The notes beneath the pieces are model-generated. The model was not told the DNA's origin. It did not search any database and saw nothing but the letters and a program-made list of their open reading frames with translations. Made by a program: the position numbers and the translations under genes. Below are positions 42,706 through 51,620 of a DNA stretch of 64,000 nt, in pieces (position 1 is the first letter of the stretch; every line of letters begins with the position of its first letter). Origin of the DNA: Pullichristensenella sp002068815 (GTDB lineage Bacteria > Bacillota > Clostridia > Christensenellales > Aristaeellaceae); the NCBI GenBank assembly GCA_040772885.1, contig JAXGXF010000009.1, positions 1-64,000 of the forward strand, given 5' to 3'.

Positions 42706-43856
42706 CCGGCGATCACCTCTTTCAGGACGGATACGGCGGCCTTGAGTTCGTCCCAGCCGATGTTCAAGGCCGGGAGCAGCCGGAGCTTCTTCTTCGCCGT
42801 CAGCACGAGCACGCCGCGCTTGAGGCAATCGTTTGCGATCTCGACCGCGGGCCTCTCGACCTCGACGCCGAGCATCAGCCCGAGGCCGGAGACGGACAAT
42901 ACGCCCTTTGCGCCGGTCAGCTCGCCCACGATGTAAGCGGACTTTTCGCGGACTTCTTCGAGCAGCTTTTCGTCGATCCGGTTCAGGACGCTCAAAGCTC
43001 CGGCGCAGCTCACGGGGTTTCCGCCGAAGGTCGAGCCGTGGTCGCCGGCTTGAAGCACGTCCTTCGTCCGGTCGTTGAACAGCGTCGCGCCGATCGGCAG
43101 CCCGCCGCCGAGTCCCTTCGCGGTCGAGACGATGTCGGGAGAAAGCCCCGCGGTCATGTACGCGTAGAGCATCCCCGAGCGGCCGTTTCCGGTCTGCACC
43201 TCGTCGACCAACAGGAGCATGTCCTTTTCGCGGCAGAGCGCCTCGACGCCCTGCAAAAACTCCGGCTTCAGCGCGCGCACGCCGCCCTCGCCCTGCACGA
43301 TCTCGAGCATCACCGCGCAGCAGTTGCCCGCGTCCGCGAGCGCCTTTATGCTATTGAGGTCGTCCGGCCCGGCGAACGCGAATCCCGCGGGGAACGGCCC
43401 GAAGTGCCGGTGGAACACGTCCTGCCCGGTCGCGGCGAGCGTCGCGATCGTGCGGCCGTGGAAGCTGTCCTTGAGCGTGATGATCGTGTCCCTCCCGGTC
43501 GCCTCGCCGAACTTGCGCGCGGCCTTGAGCATGCACTCGTTCGCCTCCGCGCCGGAGTTCGAAAAGAACACCTTTCGCATGCCGGTCCGCAGGCAGAGCT
43601 GCTCGGCGAGCTTCGCGCAAGGCTCGGCGTAATAGAGGTTGCAGGTGTGCTGGAGCGTCCTGACCTGATGGATGACCGCCTCGGCCCACTTGTCGTCCGC
43701 GACGCCGAACGCGTTGACGGCGATGCCGCTGCCGAGGTCCAGGTACTCCTTGCCGTCCTCGTCCCAGAGCCTCGCGCCGCATCCGCGCGCGAACGTCGCC
43801 GGGAATCGCTTGTAGGTATTCGCCACATAGGTTTCGCACAGTTCCATGATCGTCAT
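42702..43856 (-). CDS. argD: Acetylornithine aminotransferase
   Basis: 384 residues. PLP-binding Lys in STAKGLGGGLPIGA, Asp/Val in LLLVDEVQTGNGRSG, and GSTFGGNPVSCAGAL are the class III aminotransferase marks of ArgD. It transaminates N-acetylglutamate semialdehyde. ATG 43856, four bases after the argB stop, is preferred to ATG 43871 inside argB. Order argC-J-B-D is the standard cyclic arginine pathway. Confidence 0.94.
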   Translation of the reverse strand: MTIMELCETYVANTYKRFPATFARGCGARLWDEDGKEYLDLGSGIAVNAFGVADDKWAEAVIHQVRTLQHTCNLYYAEPCAKLAEQLCLRTGMRKVFFSNSGAEANECMLKAARKFGEATGRDTIITLKDSFHGRTIATLAATGQDVFHRHFGPFPAGFAFAGPDDLNSIKALADAGNCCAVMLEIVQGEGGVRALKPEFLQGVEALCREKDMLLLVDEVQTGNGRSGMLYAYMTAGLSPDIVSTAKGLGGGLPIGATLFNDRTKDVLQAGDHGSTFGGNPVSCAGALSVLNRIDEKLLEEVREKSAYIVGELTGAKGVLSVSGLGLMLGVEVERPAVEIANDCLKRGVLVLTAKKKLRLLPALNIGWDELKAAVSVLKEVIAG

Positions 43857-43860
43857 ATTT

Positions 43861-44712
43861 TCACCCCTCAAACATTGTCCCGATGCCCTCGTCGGTCAGA
43901 AGCTCGATCAACACCGAGTGCGGCACCCGGCCGTCGATGATGAACACCTTTTTGACGCCGCGGCGGATCGCCTCCATGCAGCACTCGGCCTTCGGGATCA
44001 TGCCGCCCGCGATGACGCCGGACTCGATCAATTGCGGCACCTCGGTCATGTCGATGTGCACGATCAAGGACGACGGGTCGTTCCGGTCGCGGAGTATCCC
44101 CGCGATGTCGGTCATGCTGACGAGGCAGACCGCGCCCAATTCGCCCGCGATGCGCGCGGCGGCGGTGTCGGCGTTGATGTTGTAGGTGTTGCCATCCATG
44201 TCGCAGCCGACGGTCGACACGACGGGGATGTAGCCCTTTTCGAGCACGTCCAAAATCGGCTCGACGTTCGTGCGCACGATCTCGCCGACGAAGCCGAGCT
44301 CCTCGCGAAGCGGCCGCGCCTCGATCATCCTGCCGTCCATGCCGCACAGCCCGATCGCCTTGCCGCCGATCGACGACAGCAGGTTTACGAGCCCCTTGTT
44401 GATCTTGCCGGAGAGCACCATCTGCACGACGTCCGCCGTCTCGCGGTCGGTCACGCGCAGCCCGTCGACGAACGACGAGGGCTTGCCGATCTTCTTGAGC
44501 ATGTCCGTGATCTCCGGCCCGCCGCCGTGGATCAGCACGACCTTGACGCCGACGAGCGACAAAAGCACGATGTCCCGCATGACGGCGTGCTTCAACTCCT
44601 CGTTGATCATCGCGTTGCCGCCGTACTTGATGACGACGACGCGGCCCGTATACTGCTGGATGTAGGGGAGCGCCTGCACGAGTATCTCGGCGCGCTGGGC
44701 GTTGTTGGCCAT
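43861..44712 (-). CDS. argB: Acetylglutamate kinase
   Basis: 283 residues, usual length about 285-300. VVIKYGGNAM, VVLIHGGGPEI and the NINADTAAARIAGELGA segment are characteristic. It phosphorylates N-acetylglutamate. The N-terminal kinked helix (AEILVQALPYIQQYTG) typical of arginine-inhibitable hexameric enzymes is present, so feedback inhibition by arginine is likely. Confidence 0.95.
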   Translation of the reverse strand: MANNAQRAEILVQALPYIQQYTGRVVVIKYGGNAMINEELKHAVMRDIVLLSLVGVKVVLIHGGGPEITDMLKKIGKPSSFVDGLRVTDRETADVVQMVLSGKINKGLVNLLSSIGGKAIGLCGMDGRMIEARPLREELGFVGEIVRTNVEPILDVLEKGYIPVVSTVGCDMDGNTYNINADTAAARIAGELGAVCLVSMTDIAGILRDRNDPSSLIVHIDMTEVPQLIESGVIAGGMIPKAECCMEAIRRGVKKVFIIDGRVPHSVLIELLTDEGIGTMFEG

Positions 44713-44722
44713 GATGATCCTC

Positions 44723-45934
44723 CTATGTCCGGTAATCGCCGTTGATCTTCACGTAATCGTACGTCAAATCGCAGCCCCACGCGACGGACGAGCACGGCCC
44801 GGCGTTGAGGTTCACGTGGATGAAGATGTTCTCCTCGGAGAGCACCTTTTTTGCGAGCGCCTCGGAGAACGGAACGCCCGCGCCGCCCTTGCAGACCTCG
44901 ACCGTGCCGGCGGCGGAGGTAAACGACACGTCTACCTTCGAGACGTCGACGTCCGCGCCCGCGTAGCCGACCGCGCAGAGCACGCGGCCCCAGTTCGCGT
45001 CCGCGCCGAACATCGCGGCCTTGACGAGCGACGAGCAGATGACCGCCTTGCTGACGACGTCGGCCGTCTGCTGATCCGCGGCGCCTGTCAGCGCGCACTC
45101 GATCAGCTTCGTCGCGCCCTCGCCGTCGCGCGCGATCATCTTGCAGAGCTCGACCGTCACCGCGTTCAATGCCTCGCGGAACGCGTCGAAGTCCGCACCG
45201 TCGGACGCGATCTCCGGGTTCCCGGCGAGCCCGTTCGCGAGGATCGCGCACATGTCGTTCGTCGAGGTGTCGCCGTCGACGCTGACGCGGTTGAAGCTGC
45301 GCTTCACGTCCATCGACAGCGCCTTCCGGAGCATCGGCGGGGTGATCGCCGCGTCGGTCGTCAGGAACACGAGCATCGTCGCCATGTTCGGGTGGATCAT
45401 GCCGGAGCCCTTCGCGATGCCGCCGAGCTTTGCGACGACCCCGCCGACCTCGAACTCGACCGCGACGGCCTTCATCCGCACGTCGGTCGTCATGATCGCC
45501 TCCGCCGCCGCGGTCGTGTCCGGCTCGAGCCCGGCCGCCAGCGCCTCCATGCCCGAGGCGATCGGCGCGATGTCCAGCGGCTGGCCGATGACGCCGGTCG
45601 ACGCGACGATGACGTCCGAAGCCGGTATGCCCAAATGCTCGCCGACGAGCGCGCACATTTTTTCCGCGATCTCGACGCCGTTTAAGTTGCAGGTGTTCGC
45701 GTTGCCGCTGTTGCAGATCATCGCGCGCGCGTAGCCGTCCGCGATATTCTTCCTCGTAACCGCGATCGGCGCGCCCTGCACGAGGTTCAGCGTGTAGACC
45801 GCCGCCGCCGCCGCGCGCACGTCGCTCACGATCAGCGCGAGGTCGCGCTTCGATTTGTTCTTGCGGATGCCGCAGTGTATGCCGCTCGCCCTGAATCCCT
45901 GCGCCGCGCAGGCGCCCCCGTCGATCCGCTTCAT
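44723..45934 (-). CDS. argJ: Bifunctional ornithine acetyltransferase/N-acetylglutamate synthase
   Basis: 403 residues. The autoprocessing site sits in KGSGMIHPNMATML, where the Thr becomes the nucleophile of the beta chain. VASTGVIGQPL (oxyanion loop) and the C-terminal DLTYDYVKINGDYRT are conserved. It recycles the acetyl group from N-acetylornithine to glutamate. There is no argA in view, consistent with the cyclic pathway. Confidence 0.95.
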   Translation of the reverse strand: MKRIDGGACAAQGFRASGIHCGIRKNKSKRDLALIVSDVRAAAAAVYTLNLVQGAPIAVTRKNIADGYARAMICNSGNANTCNLNGVEIAEKMCALVGEHLGIPASDVIVASTGVIGQPLDIAPIASGMEALAAGLEPDTTAAAEAIMTTDVRMKAVAVEFEVGGVVAKLGGIAKGSGMIHPNMATMLVFLTTDAAITPPMLRKALSMDVKRSFNRVSVDGDTSTNDMCAILANGLAGNPEIASDGADFDAFREALNAVTVELCKMIARDGEGATKLIECALTGAADQQTADVVSKAVICSSLVKAAMFGADANWGRVLCAVGYAGADVDVSKVDVSFTSAAGTVEVCKGGAGVPFSEALAKKVLSEENIFIHVNLNAGPCSSVAWGCDLTYDYVKINGDYRT

Positions 45935-45946
45935 GTCTCCATCCTC

Positions 45947-46849
45947 CTATAACACGAGTCCCGCGGCGATGTCCGCGCCCATCTTGATGTTCAAAATCTC
46001 GACCGCCGCGCCGGACGCGCCCTTGCCGAGGTTGTCGTAGGCGGCAATCAGCTGCATCCGGTCCGCGCTCCCCTCGACGGAAATCCGCATCGAATCCCGC
46101 CCCGCGAGCAGCGCCGCGCTCAAAAATCCGTCCTCCGAGAGGTGTTCGCGGTATTCGACGACCGGACCCGCGTACTTTTTCACGTATACCCGCCGCACGG
46201 CCTCGATGTCCCCGCGCATCGGCACGGTCACGAGCATGCCCGAGTAGAAATTCCCGACGACCGGGAGGAACAGCGGCGCGTGTTCGAGCCCTGAGAACCT
46301 CCGCATCTCCGGCAGGTGCTTGTGCGCCTGACCGAGCGCGTACGCCCGCGGCGCGTCGAGCCCGTCTGCCTGCGCGTACTCGGCGATCATCCTCTTGCCG
46401 CCGCCGGAGTAGCCGGTCAGCGAGTGGAAGGAGAGCAGCGCGTCCGACGGGAGCAGCCCCGCCTCGACGAGCGGATAGACGAGCGCGATGAAGCCGCTCG
46501 CATGGCAGCCGGGCACCGCGATGCGCTTCGAGGCCTTCGCGCGCTCCATCGCCTTTTCCGACAGCTCCGGGAAGCCGTACGCCCAGTCCGGGTTCGTGCG
46601 GTGCGCGGTCGACGCGTCGATGACGACGACGTCCGGGTTCTCGACCATTCCGGCGGCCTCTATCGCCGCCGCATCCGGCAGGCAGAGGATCGCCGCGTCG
46701 CAGCCGTTCAGCGCGCGGCGGCGGCTCTCCGGGTCCTTGCGCATGTCGTCCGGAAGCCGGATGAGCTCGATATCCGCGCGCTCCTGCAGCCTTTGCGCGA
46801 TCCGAAGGCCCGTCGTTCCCTCGCGCCCGTCGATGAACACCCTGTACAT
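45947..46849 (-). CDS. argC: N-acetyl-gamma-glutamyl-phosphate reductase, short (type 2) form
   Basis: 300 residues, against about 345 for the common type. The N-terminal DGREGTTGLRI loop, VIDASTAHR, catalytic Cys in AVPGCHASGFIALVYPL and TGYSGGGKRMI match the short ArgC2 group. ATG 46849 is chosen because the Shine-Dalgarno aggagg precedes it by 8 bases; an upstream ATG at 46867 overlaps that site. First gene of the arginine operon. Confidence 0.92.
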   Translation of the reverse strand: MYRVFIDGREGTTGLRIAQRLQERADIELIRLPDDMRKDPESRRRALNGCDAAILCLPDAAAIEAAGMVENPDVVVIDASTAHRTNPDWAYGFPELSEKAMERAKASKRIAVPGCHASGFIALVYPLVEAGLLPSDALLSFHSLTGYSGGGKRMIAEYAQADGLDAPRAYALGQAHKHLPEMRRFSGLEHAPLFLPVVGNFYSGMLVTVPMRGDIEAVRRVYVKKYAGPVVEYREHLSEDGFLSAALLAGRDSMRISVEGSADRMQLIAAYDNLGKGASGAAVEILNIKMGADIAAGLVL

Positions 46850-46888
46850 GGGAGAGCCCTCCTGCATAATCCATCGGTCTTGCGGATA

Positions 46889-46916
46889 ATTATAAGCGAT
46901 TGGCGGCGAAAGTCAA
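46889..46916 (-). promoter_or_regulatory. Promoter of the arginine operon
   Basis: On the minus strand TTGACT (46911-46916), 16-base spacer, TATAAT (46889-46894), about 40 bases before the argC start. Confidence 0.75.
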
Positions 46917-46923
46917 GCACTAT

Positions 46924-46937
46924 TGAAAAAATATACC
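46924..46937. promoter_or_regulatory. Weak ARG-box-like sequence
   Basis: TGAAAAAATATACC agrees with 11 of 14 positions of a TGAATAAATATTCA-type ArgR site and lies 7 bases upstream of the argC -35. One half-site is poor, so this is tentative. Confidence 0.25.
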
Positions 46938-47003
46938 GAAAATTTGCATAACGGTTGTCCGGCCGCCTGCTGTGTTGAAAAAGCGTTACGTCGGGCTGTT
47001 CTC

Positions 47004-47032
47004 TTGACTTCGCGGGGAGAATGCTCTATACT
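47004..47032 (+). promoter_or_regulatory. Promoter of the Lrp/AsnC regulator
   Basis: TTGACT (47004-47009), 17-base spacer, TATACT (47027-47032), 34 bases before ATG 47067. Confidence 0.75.
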
Positions 47033-47066
47033 GATCTACAATCTATTTGCGGGAGGTGGGTCCGGT

Positions 47067-47558
47067 ATGCAGAAGATGGAAATGCACATTCTGGAGATCC
47101 TAACCGACGACGCGCGCACGAGCGTGGGCCAGATCGCGGCCATGCTCGGCCTGAGCGAGGACGCGGTGCAGGCGGCGATCGCCGGGCTTGAGGAGCAGCG
47201 CATCATCCTGAAGTACCCGGCGCTGATCAACTGGGAGAAGGTGGACGTCGAGGAGGTTGAGGCGCTGATCGAGGTGCGCGTGACGCCGGAGCGCGACCAC
47301 GGCTTCGACGCGATCGCCGAGCAGATCTACCGCTTCGAGGAGGTCCGCAACGTCTACCTGATGTCCGGCGGCTACGACCTGCTCGTGATGCTGAAGTCGA
47401 GCTCCTTGAAGAAGCTCGCGCTGTTCGTCGCGCAGAAGCTCTCGACAATCGACGGCGTGCTCTCGACGGCGACGCACTTCGTTTTGAAGCGATACAAGAG
47501 CGAGGGCGTGATCCTCGACGAGAAAACCGAAGACAGGAGGCTCAAGGTCTCACCGTGA
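47067..47558 (+). CDS. Lrp/AsnC-family regulator
   Basis: 163 residues. An N-terminal helix-turn-helix (SVGQIAAMLGLSEDAVQAAI, residues about 19-38) and a C-terminal RAM ligand domain (VRNVYLMSGGYDLLVML region), as in Lrp. It probably senses an amino acid. It is translationally coupled to an aminotransferase (GTGA overlap) and transcribed away from the arginine operon. Confidence 0.9.
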   Translation: MQKMEMHILEILTDDARTSVGQIAAMLGLSEDAVQAAIAGLEEQRIILKYPALINWEKVDVEEVEALIEVRVTPERDHGFDAIAEQIYRFEEVRNVYLMSGGYDLLVMLKSSSLKKLALFVAQKLSTIDGVLSTATHFVLKRYKSEGVILDEKTEDRRLKVSP

Positions 47559-48727
47559 ATTACGATCAAATTTTGTGCAGGCGCGTGGCCGAGGTGCCGC
47601 CGTCGGGCATACGCAAGTTCTTTGACGTGGTCAGCGAGATGAAGGGCGTGGTCTCGCTGGGCGTGGGCGAGCCGGATTTCAATACCCCCTGGGGCTATTC
47701 GGACGCGGCGATCTACTCGCTGCGCAAGGGACACACGCACTATACGAGCAACTGGGGCCTGCTCGAGCTCCGCAAGGCGATCGCCGAGTACATGGAGATG
47801 CGCTTTCAGGTCGAGTACGACCCGAAGAAGCAGATTCTCGTGACCGTCGGCGCGAGCGAGGGCATCGACATAGCCCTCCGCGCGCTGGTCGAGCCGGGCG
47901 ACGAGGTGCTCGTTCCGGATCCGAGCTACGTGAGCTACGCGCCGGGCGTCACCTTCGCCGGCGGCGTGTGCGTGCCGGTCCGCACCGACGCGGAGCACGC
48001 GTTCAAGCTGACCCCGGAGGCGCTTCGCGAGGTCATCACGCCCAAGACGAAGGCGATGATCCTCCCCTACCCGAACAACCCGACCGGTGCGGTCATGACG
48101 CGCGCGGACATGGAGGCGATCGCGGCGGTGCTTCGCGAGACGAACATCATCGTGATCTCCGACGAAATCTACGCGGAGTTGACCTACGAGGGAAAGCACG
48201 TTTGCTTCGCCGAGATTCCGGGCATGTGGGAGCGCACGATCACGCTGAACGGCTTCTCGAAGGCGTTCGCGATGACCGGCTGGCGGCTCGGCTATGCGTG
48301 CGGCCCGACGGAATTGATCTCGGTCCTGTGCAAGATCCACCAGTACGCGATCATGTGCGCACCGACCGCCGGCCAGTTCGCGGCGATCGAGGCGCTCAAG
48401 AGCAGCATGCAGAGCGATTTCGCCGAGGTCCGGCGCATGGTCGACACGTACGACCGCCGCAGGCGGCTGATCGTCAGCGGGCTTCGAAACGCGGGCGTCA
48501 CCTGCCACGAGCCCAAGGGCGCGTTCTACGCGTTCCCGGCCGTCCCGAAGGGGCTCACGTCGCAGCAGTTCTGCGAGAAGCTGCTGTGGGAAAAGAAGGT
48601 CGCGGCCGTGCCCGGCGACGCGTTCGGCGAGCTCGGCGAGGGCTTCTTCCGCTGCTCGTACGCGGCGTCGAACGAGAACATCCTGAAGGCCGTCGAGAGG
48701 ATCGGGGAACTGGTTTCGGAACTGTAG
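47555..48727 (+). CDS. PLP-dependent aminotransferase, class I fold
   Basis: 390 residues. LGVGEPDFNTP, YPNNPTG, the PLP Lys in NGFSKAFAMTGWRLGY and the substrate Arg in FRCSYAASNENI identify an aspartate/PatA-like aminotransferase of subgroup I-gamma/alpha. The exact donor and acceptor are unclear. It begins with GTG 47555 overlapping the regulator's stop, with the Shine-Dalgarno aggagg 14 bases upstream, so efficient initiation probably depends on coupling. The adjacent Lrp-type gene is its likely regulator. Confidence 0.88.
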   Translation: MNYDQILCRRVAEVPPSGIRKFFDVVSEMKGVVSLGVGEPDFNTPWGYSDAAIYSLRKGHTHYTSNWGLLELRKAIAEYMEMRFQVEYDPKKQILVTVGASEGIDIALRALVEPGDEVLVPDPSYVSYAPGVTFAGGVCVPVRTDAEHAFKLTPEALREVITPKTKAMILPYPNNPTGAVMTRADMEAIAAVLRETNIIVISDEIYAELTYEGKHVCFAEIPGMWERTITLNGFSKAFAMTGWRLGYACGPTELISVLCKIHQYAIMCAPTAGQFAAIEALKSSMQSDFAEVRRMVDTYDRRRRLIVSGLRNAGVTCHEPKGAFYAFPAVPKGLTSQQFCEKLLWEKKVAAVPGDAFGELGEGFFRCSYAASNENILKAVERIGELVSEL

Positions 48728-48766
48728 TCCAAAAACAACTTCGGGGCTGTTGCAATAACAAAGAAT

Positions 48767-48800
48767 CCGGCCCTCTCGGGCGTGAGAGGGCCGGGTTTTC
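48767..48800. terminator. Bidirectional terminator between convergent genes
   Basis: CCGGCCCTCTC (48767-48777) pairs perfectly with GAGAGGGCCGG (48784-48794). gttttctttgg follows on plus; attctttgtt follows on minus. Confidence 0.85.
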
Positions 48801-48843
48801 TTTGGAATCCGCTGCCGGAACGCAGGGAACTGTGGTTTTCTGT

Positions 48844-49086
48844 TTACTGAATTTCCTGATCCGACTCCCGGAATTCCTTCGTGTCGAAGAACTCGATCAG
48901 CGCAATCCCCAGCCCATCACAGAGCGTCTTTAGCGTTACAATGCCGGGGTTTCGGCTCACCCCGTATACAATGTTCTTCACAGTCGATGCCGGCACGGCA
49001 GAAATGCGCGCCAGCGCATTGAGCGCCATGCTGCGCTCCGCGCACAATGCAACAATCCGATTTGCGACACATTCTCTCGTTGTCAC
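48844..49086 (-). CDS. Small XRE-family DNA-binding protein coupled to the sugar ABC operon
   Basis: 80 residues. Almost the whole protein is an XRE helix-turn-helix: NALARISAVPASTVKNIVYG followed by NPGIVTLKTLCDGLGI. It starts with GTG 49086, which overlaps the stop of the ABC ATPase gene (GTGA), and has the Shine-Dalgarno aggaga 7 bases upstream. It is therefore the last gene of the transporter operon and could provide feedback on it. A longer in-frame reading inside the ATPase gene is rejected. Confidence 0.8.
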   Translation of the reverse strand: MTTRECVANRIVALCAERSMALNALARISAVPASTVKNIVYGVSRNPGIVTLKTLCDGLGIALIEFFDTKEFRESDQEIQ

Positions 49087-50615
49087 GCGTACGTCTCCTG
49101 CCGTCCGATCGTGTATTCGAGTATCCTCTCCTGCTGCATCTCGGCCTTTTCGGTGATCTCGGCCGCGATCGCGCCGTCCTTCATCACGTAGATGCGGTCG
49201 CTCATGCCGATCAACTCCGGCATGTCGGAGCTGATCATCATCACGGCGACGCCGCCGAGCGCGATCTCGTCGATCATCCGGTAGATCTCCGCCTTCGCGC
49301 CGACGTCTATGCCGCGCGTCGGCTCGTCGAGTATCAGCACCTTCGGCTCGGTCGCGAGGCATTTGCCGAGCACGACCTTCTGCTGGTTGCCGCCCGAGAG
49401 CGTGCGCGTCAACTGCTCGACCGACTTGCAGACGACGTTCAGCTTCCTCGCCATGTCGGTAGCGACGGCCCTCTCGCGCTTCCTGATCAAAAACAGCCTC
49501 CGGAACAGCTTGAACAGCGACGAGAGCGTGATGTTCTCCGCGACGCCCATGTCGAGGATCAGCCCCTCGTCCTTGCGGTCCTCGGTCAAATAGATGAGCC
49601 CTTTTCGGACGAACGCCGCCGGGTCGCGCCGTCGGACGCGCTTTCCGAGGTAGAATACCTCGCCGCCGAAGCTCTTCCGGTAGCCGAAGATCGACTTCGC
49701 GAGCTCCGTGCGCCCCGCGCCGACGAGCCCGCCCATGCCGACGATCTCGCCCGCGCGCACGTGCATCGAGATCGGCGCGGTGCCCGGCTCGAGCCGGAGG
49801 TTTTTGACCTCGAGCGCGACGTCCGTCCCGGGCGCGTGGCGGTTCCTGTACATGCCGCCGAGCGTGCGGCCGACCATCATGCCGACGATCCGGTCGATGT
49901 CGAACTGCTCGCGCTCGAGGGTTCCGATGTACTGGCCGTCGCGCAGCACGCTCAGCCGGTCGCCGACCTCGGAAAACTCCTCAATCCTGTGCGAGATGTA
50001 GATGATCGCGACGCCCTGGCTGCGGAGCCTATGGATCAGCTTAAACAGTATGTCGATCTCCTTTTTCGTGAGCGAGGAGGTCGGCTCGTCCATGATGATG
50101 ATCCGGCACGCGCAGCTCAAGACCTTCACGATCTCGACGATCTGCTGCTGCGCGGTCGAGAGGTTGCGAACCAGCGTCGCCGGGTCGATCTCGACGCCGA
50201 GCTCGTCGAGCATGCGCTTCGCCTCGAGGCGCATCCGTTTCACGTCGCGGAACCGGCCGCGCCGAAGCTCCCGTCCCATGAAGATGTTGTCCGCGACGGA
50301 CAGGTTGTTGCACAAATTCAATTCCTGATGGATGAAGCCGATGCCCAGCTCCTGCGCCGCCCTCGCCCCGCGCGGGCGCACGGGCTTTCCGTCGAGCAAA
50401 ATCTCCCCCTCGTCCGCGGGGATGATGCCGCCGAGCACCTTCATCAGCGTCGACTTGCCCGCGCCGTTCTCGCCGACGAGTATGTGCACCTCGCCCGCGC
50501 GCAGGTCGAAATTCACCCGGTCGAGTATCCTGACCGTCGCGTGCCGGAGCGCGTTTCCGTAGGCGTCGAAGATGTACTTCGTGATGCCCTTCATTTCCAG
50601 CAGAATGTTTTCCAT
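49083..50615 (-). CDS. Sugar ABC transporter, double ATP-binding protein (RbsA-like)
   Basis: 510 residues with two ABC domains. The first has a normal Walker A (GENGAGKST) with LSTAQQQIVEI as signature and MDEPTSSL as Walker B. The second has the degenerate Walker A GLVGAGRTEL typical of RbsA/MglA proteins, with intact signature LSGGNQQKV and LDEPTRGIDVGAK. It energises uptake of a monosaccharide through the two permeases upstream. ATG 50615 is chosen from the Shine-Dalgarno aggaggt. Confidence 0.93.
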   Translation of the reverse strand: MENILLEMKGITKYIFDAYGNALRHATVRILDRVNFDLRAGEVHILVGENGAGKSTLMKVLGGIIPADEGEILLDGKPVRPRGARAAQELGIGFIHQELNLCNNLSVADNIFMGRELRRGRFRDVKRMRLEAKRMLDELGVEIDPATLVRNLSTAQQQIVEIVKVLSCACRIIIMDEPTSSLTKKEIDILFKLIHRLRSQGVAIIYISHRIEEFSEVGDRLSVLRDGQYIGTLEREQFDIDRIVGMMVGRTLGGMYRNRHAPGTDVALEVKNLRLEPGTAPISMHVRAGEIVGMGGLVGAGRTELAKSIFGYRKSFGGEVFYLGKRVRRRDPAAFVRKGLIYLTEDRKDEGLILDMGVAENITLSSLFKLFRRLFLIRKRERAVATDMARKLNVVCKSVEQLTRTLSGGNQQKVVLGKCLATEPKVLILDEPTRGIDVGAKAEIYRMIDEIALGGVAVMMISSDMPELIGMSDRIYVMKDGAIAAEITEKAEMQQERILEYTIGRQETYA

Positions 50616-50627
50616 GAAGCGCACCTC

Positions 50628-51620
50628 CTACAGCTTCCGGTTCTTGTAGACTTCGAGTATGATCGCGAAGAGTATCACGACGCCCATCGCCGGCTGGTAT
50701 AAATAGTAGTTGACCGCCAGCAGGTTGATCGTGTTCTCGAGCGTCTTTGTGACCAGCACGCCGAACACGCAGTTGATGACGCTCGAGACGCCCCCGAACA
50801 GGCTCGTTCCCCCGACGACCGCCGAGGTCACGATCTCAAACGTGTAGTTCGCGCCGCCGAGGTTCGACTGCGCGCAGTTGACGCGGATCGTCAAGAGCAC
50901 TGCCGCGAGCGCGACGAGCGTCGACGAGAGCGCGTACGTCCACACGTGCAGCCGCGCCGCGCGCACGCCGGAGAGCCGCGCCGTGCGCTGGTTGAAGCCG
51001 AACGCGGAGAGGTTGCGCCCGTAGACGGTCTTGTGCCGCACGAGGTACATAAGCACCACGACGGCGACCGCGATGAACACGTACATCGGCAGCTTGAGCA
51101 GCTTGTCGATCAGCTCCGGCATGCCCTCCGCGACGAGGCCCTCGAGCGGCTTCGACGTGCCGAACGCCTGCAAATCCATCGGCAGCGGCATGTACGCGTT
51201 TCCCTTGCCGACGATCTGCGCGATGCCGAACAGCACGTAGCCCGAGCCGAGCGTCGCGATGAACGGCGGCACGCGCAAAAACTGTATGATCGAGCCGTTG
51301 ACGAGCCCGACGACGGTCCCCAACGCGAGCGTCAGCGGGATCGCCTGCCACGCGGGCATGCCGTGCTTGACGGACATCAGCCCCAGCGCGATCGAGCAGA
51401 GCCCCAGCGTGTAGCCGAGCGACAGGTCGATGCCGCCCGTCGTCAGGACCAGCATCAGCCCCATGCACGCGACCGCCGGCACCGCCGCCTGCTTGACGAT
51501 GTTCAGGACGTTCGCGACCGTGAAAAACCGCCCGACGAGCGCCGCCGCCGCGGTAAACAGCACCGCGTACATCAGAATGCAGCCGTGCTCCTTCGCGAAC
51601 CGAATCGATCTGTCCCTCAT
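50628..51620 (-). CDS. Sugar ABC transporter permease (RbsC-like), second
   Basis: 330 residues, eight to ten membrane helices. It has GLMLVLTTGGIDLSLGYTLGLCS and the cytoplasmic-loop AFGFNQRTARLSGV, which contacts the ATPase in RbsC-type permeases, and GGTSLFGGVSSV. Its ATG overlaps the stop of the first permease by 4 bases, so the pair probably forms a heterodimer. Confidence 0.92.
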   Translation of the reverse strand: MRDRSIRFAKEHGCILMYAVLFTAAAALVGRFFTVANVLNIVKQAAVPAVACMGLMLVLTTGGIDLSLGYTLGLCSIALGLMSVKHGMPAWQAIPLTLALGTVVGLVNGSIIQFLRVPPFIATLGSGYVLFGIAQIVGKGNAYMPLPMDLQAFGTSKPLEGLVAEGMPELIDKLLKLPMYVFIAVAVVVLMYLVRHKTVYGRNLSAFGFNQRTARLSGVRAARLHVWTYALSSTLVALAAVLLTIRVNCAQSNLGGANYTFEIVTSAVVGGTSLFGGVSSVINCVFGVLVTKTLENTINLLAVNYYLYQPAMGVVILFAIILEVYKNRKL

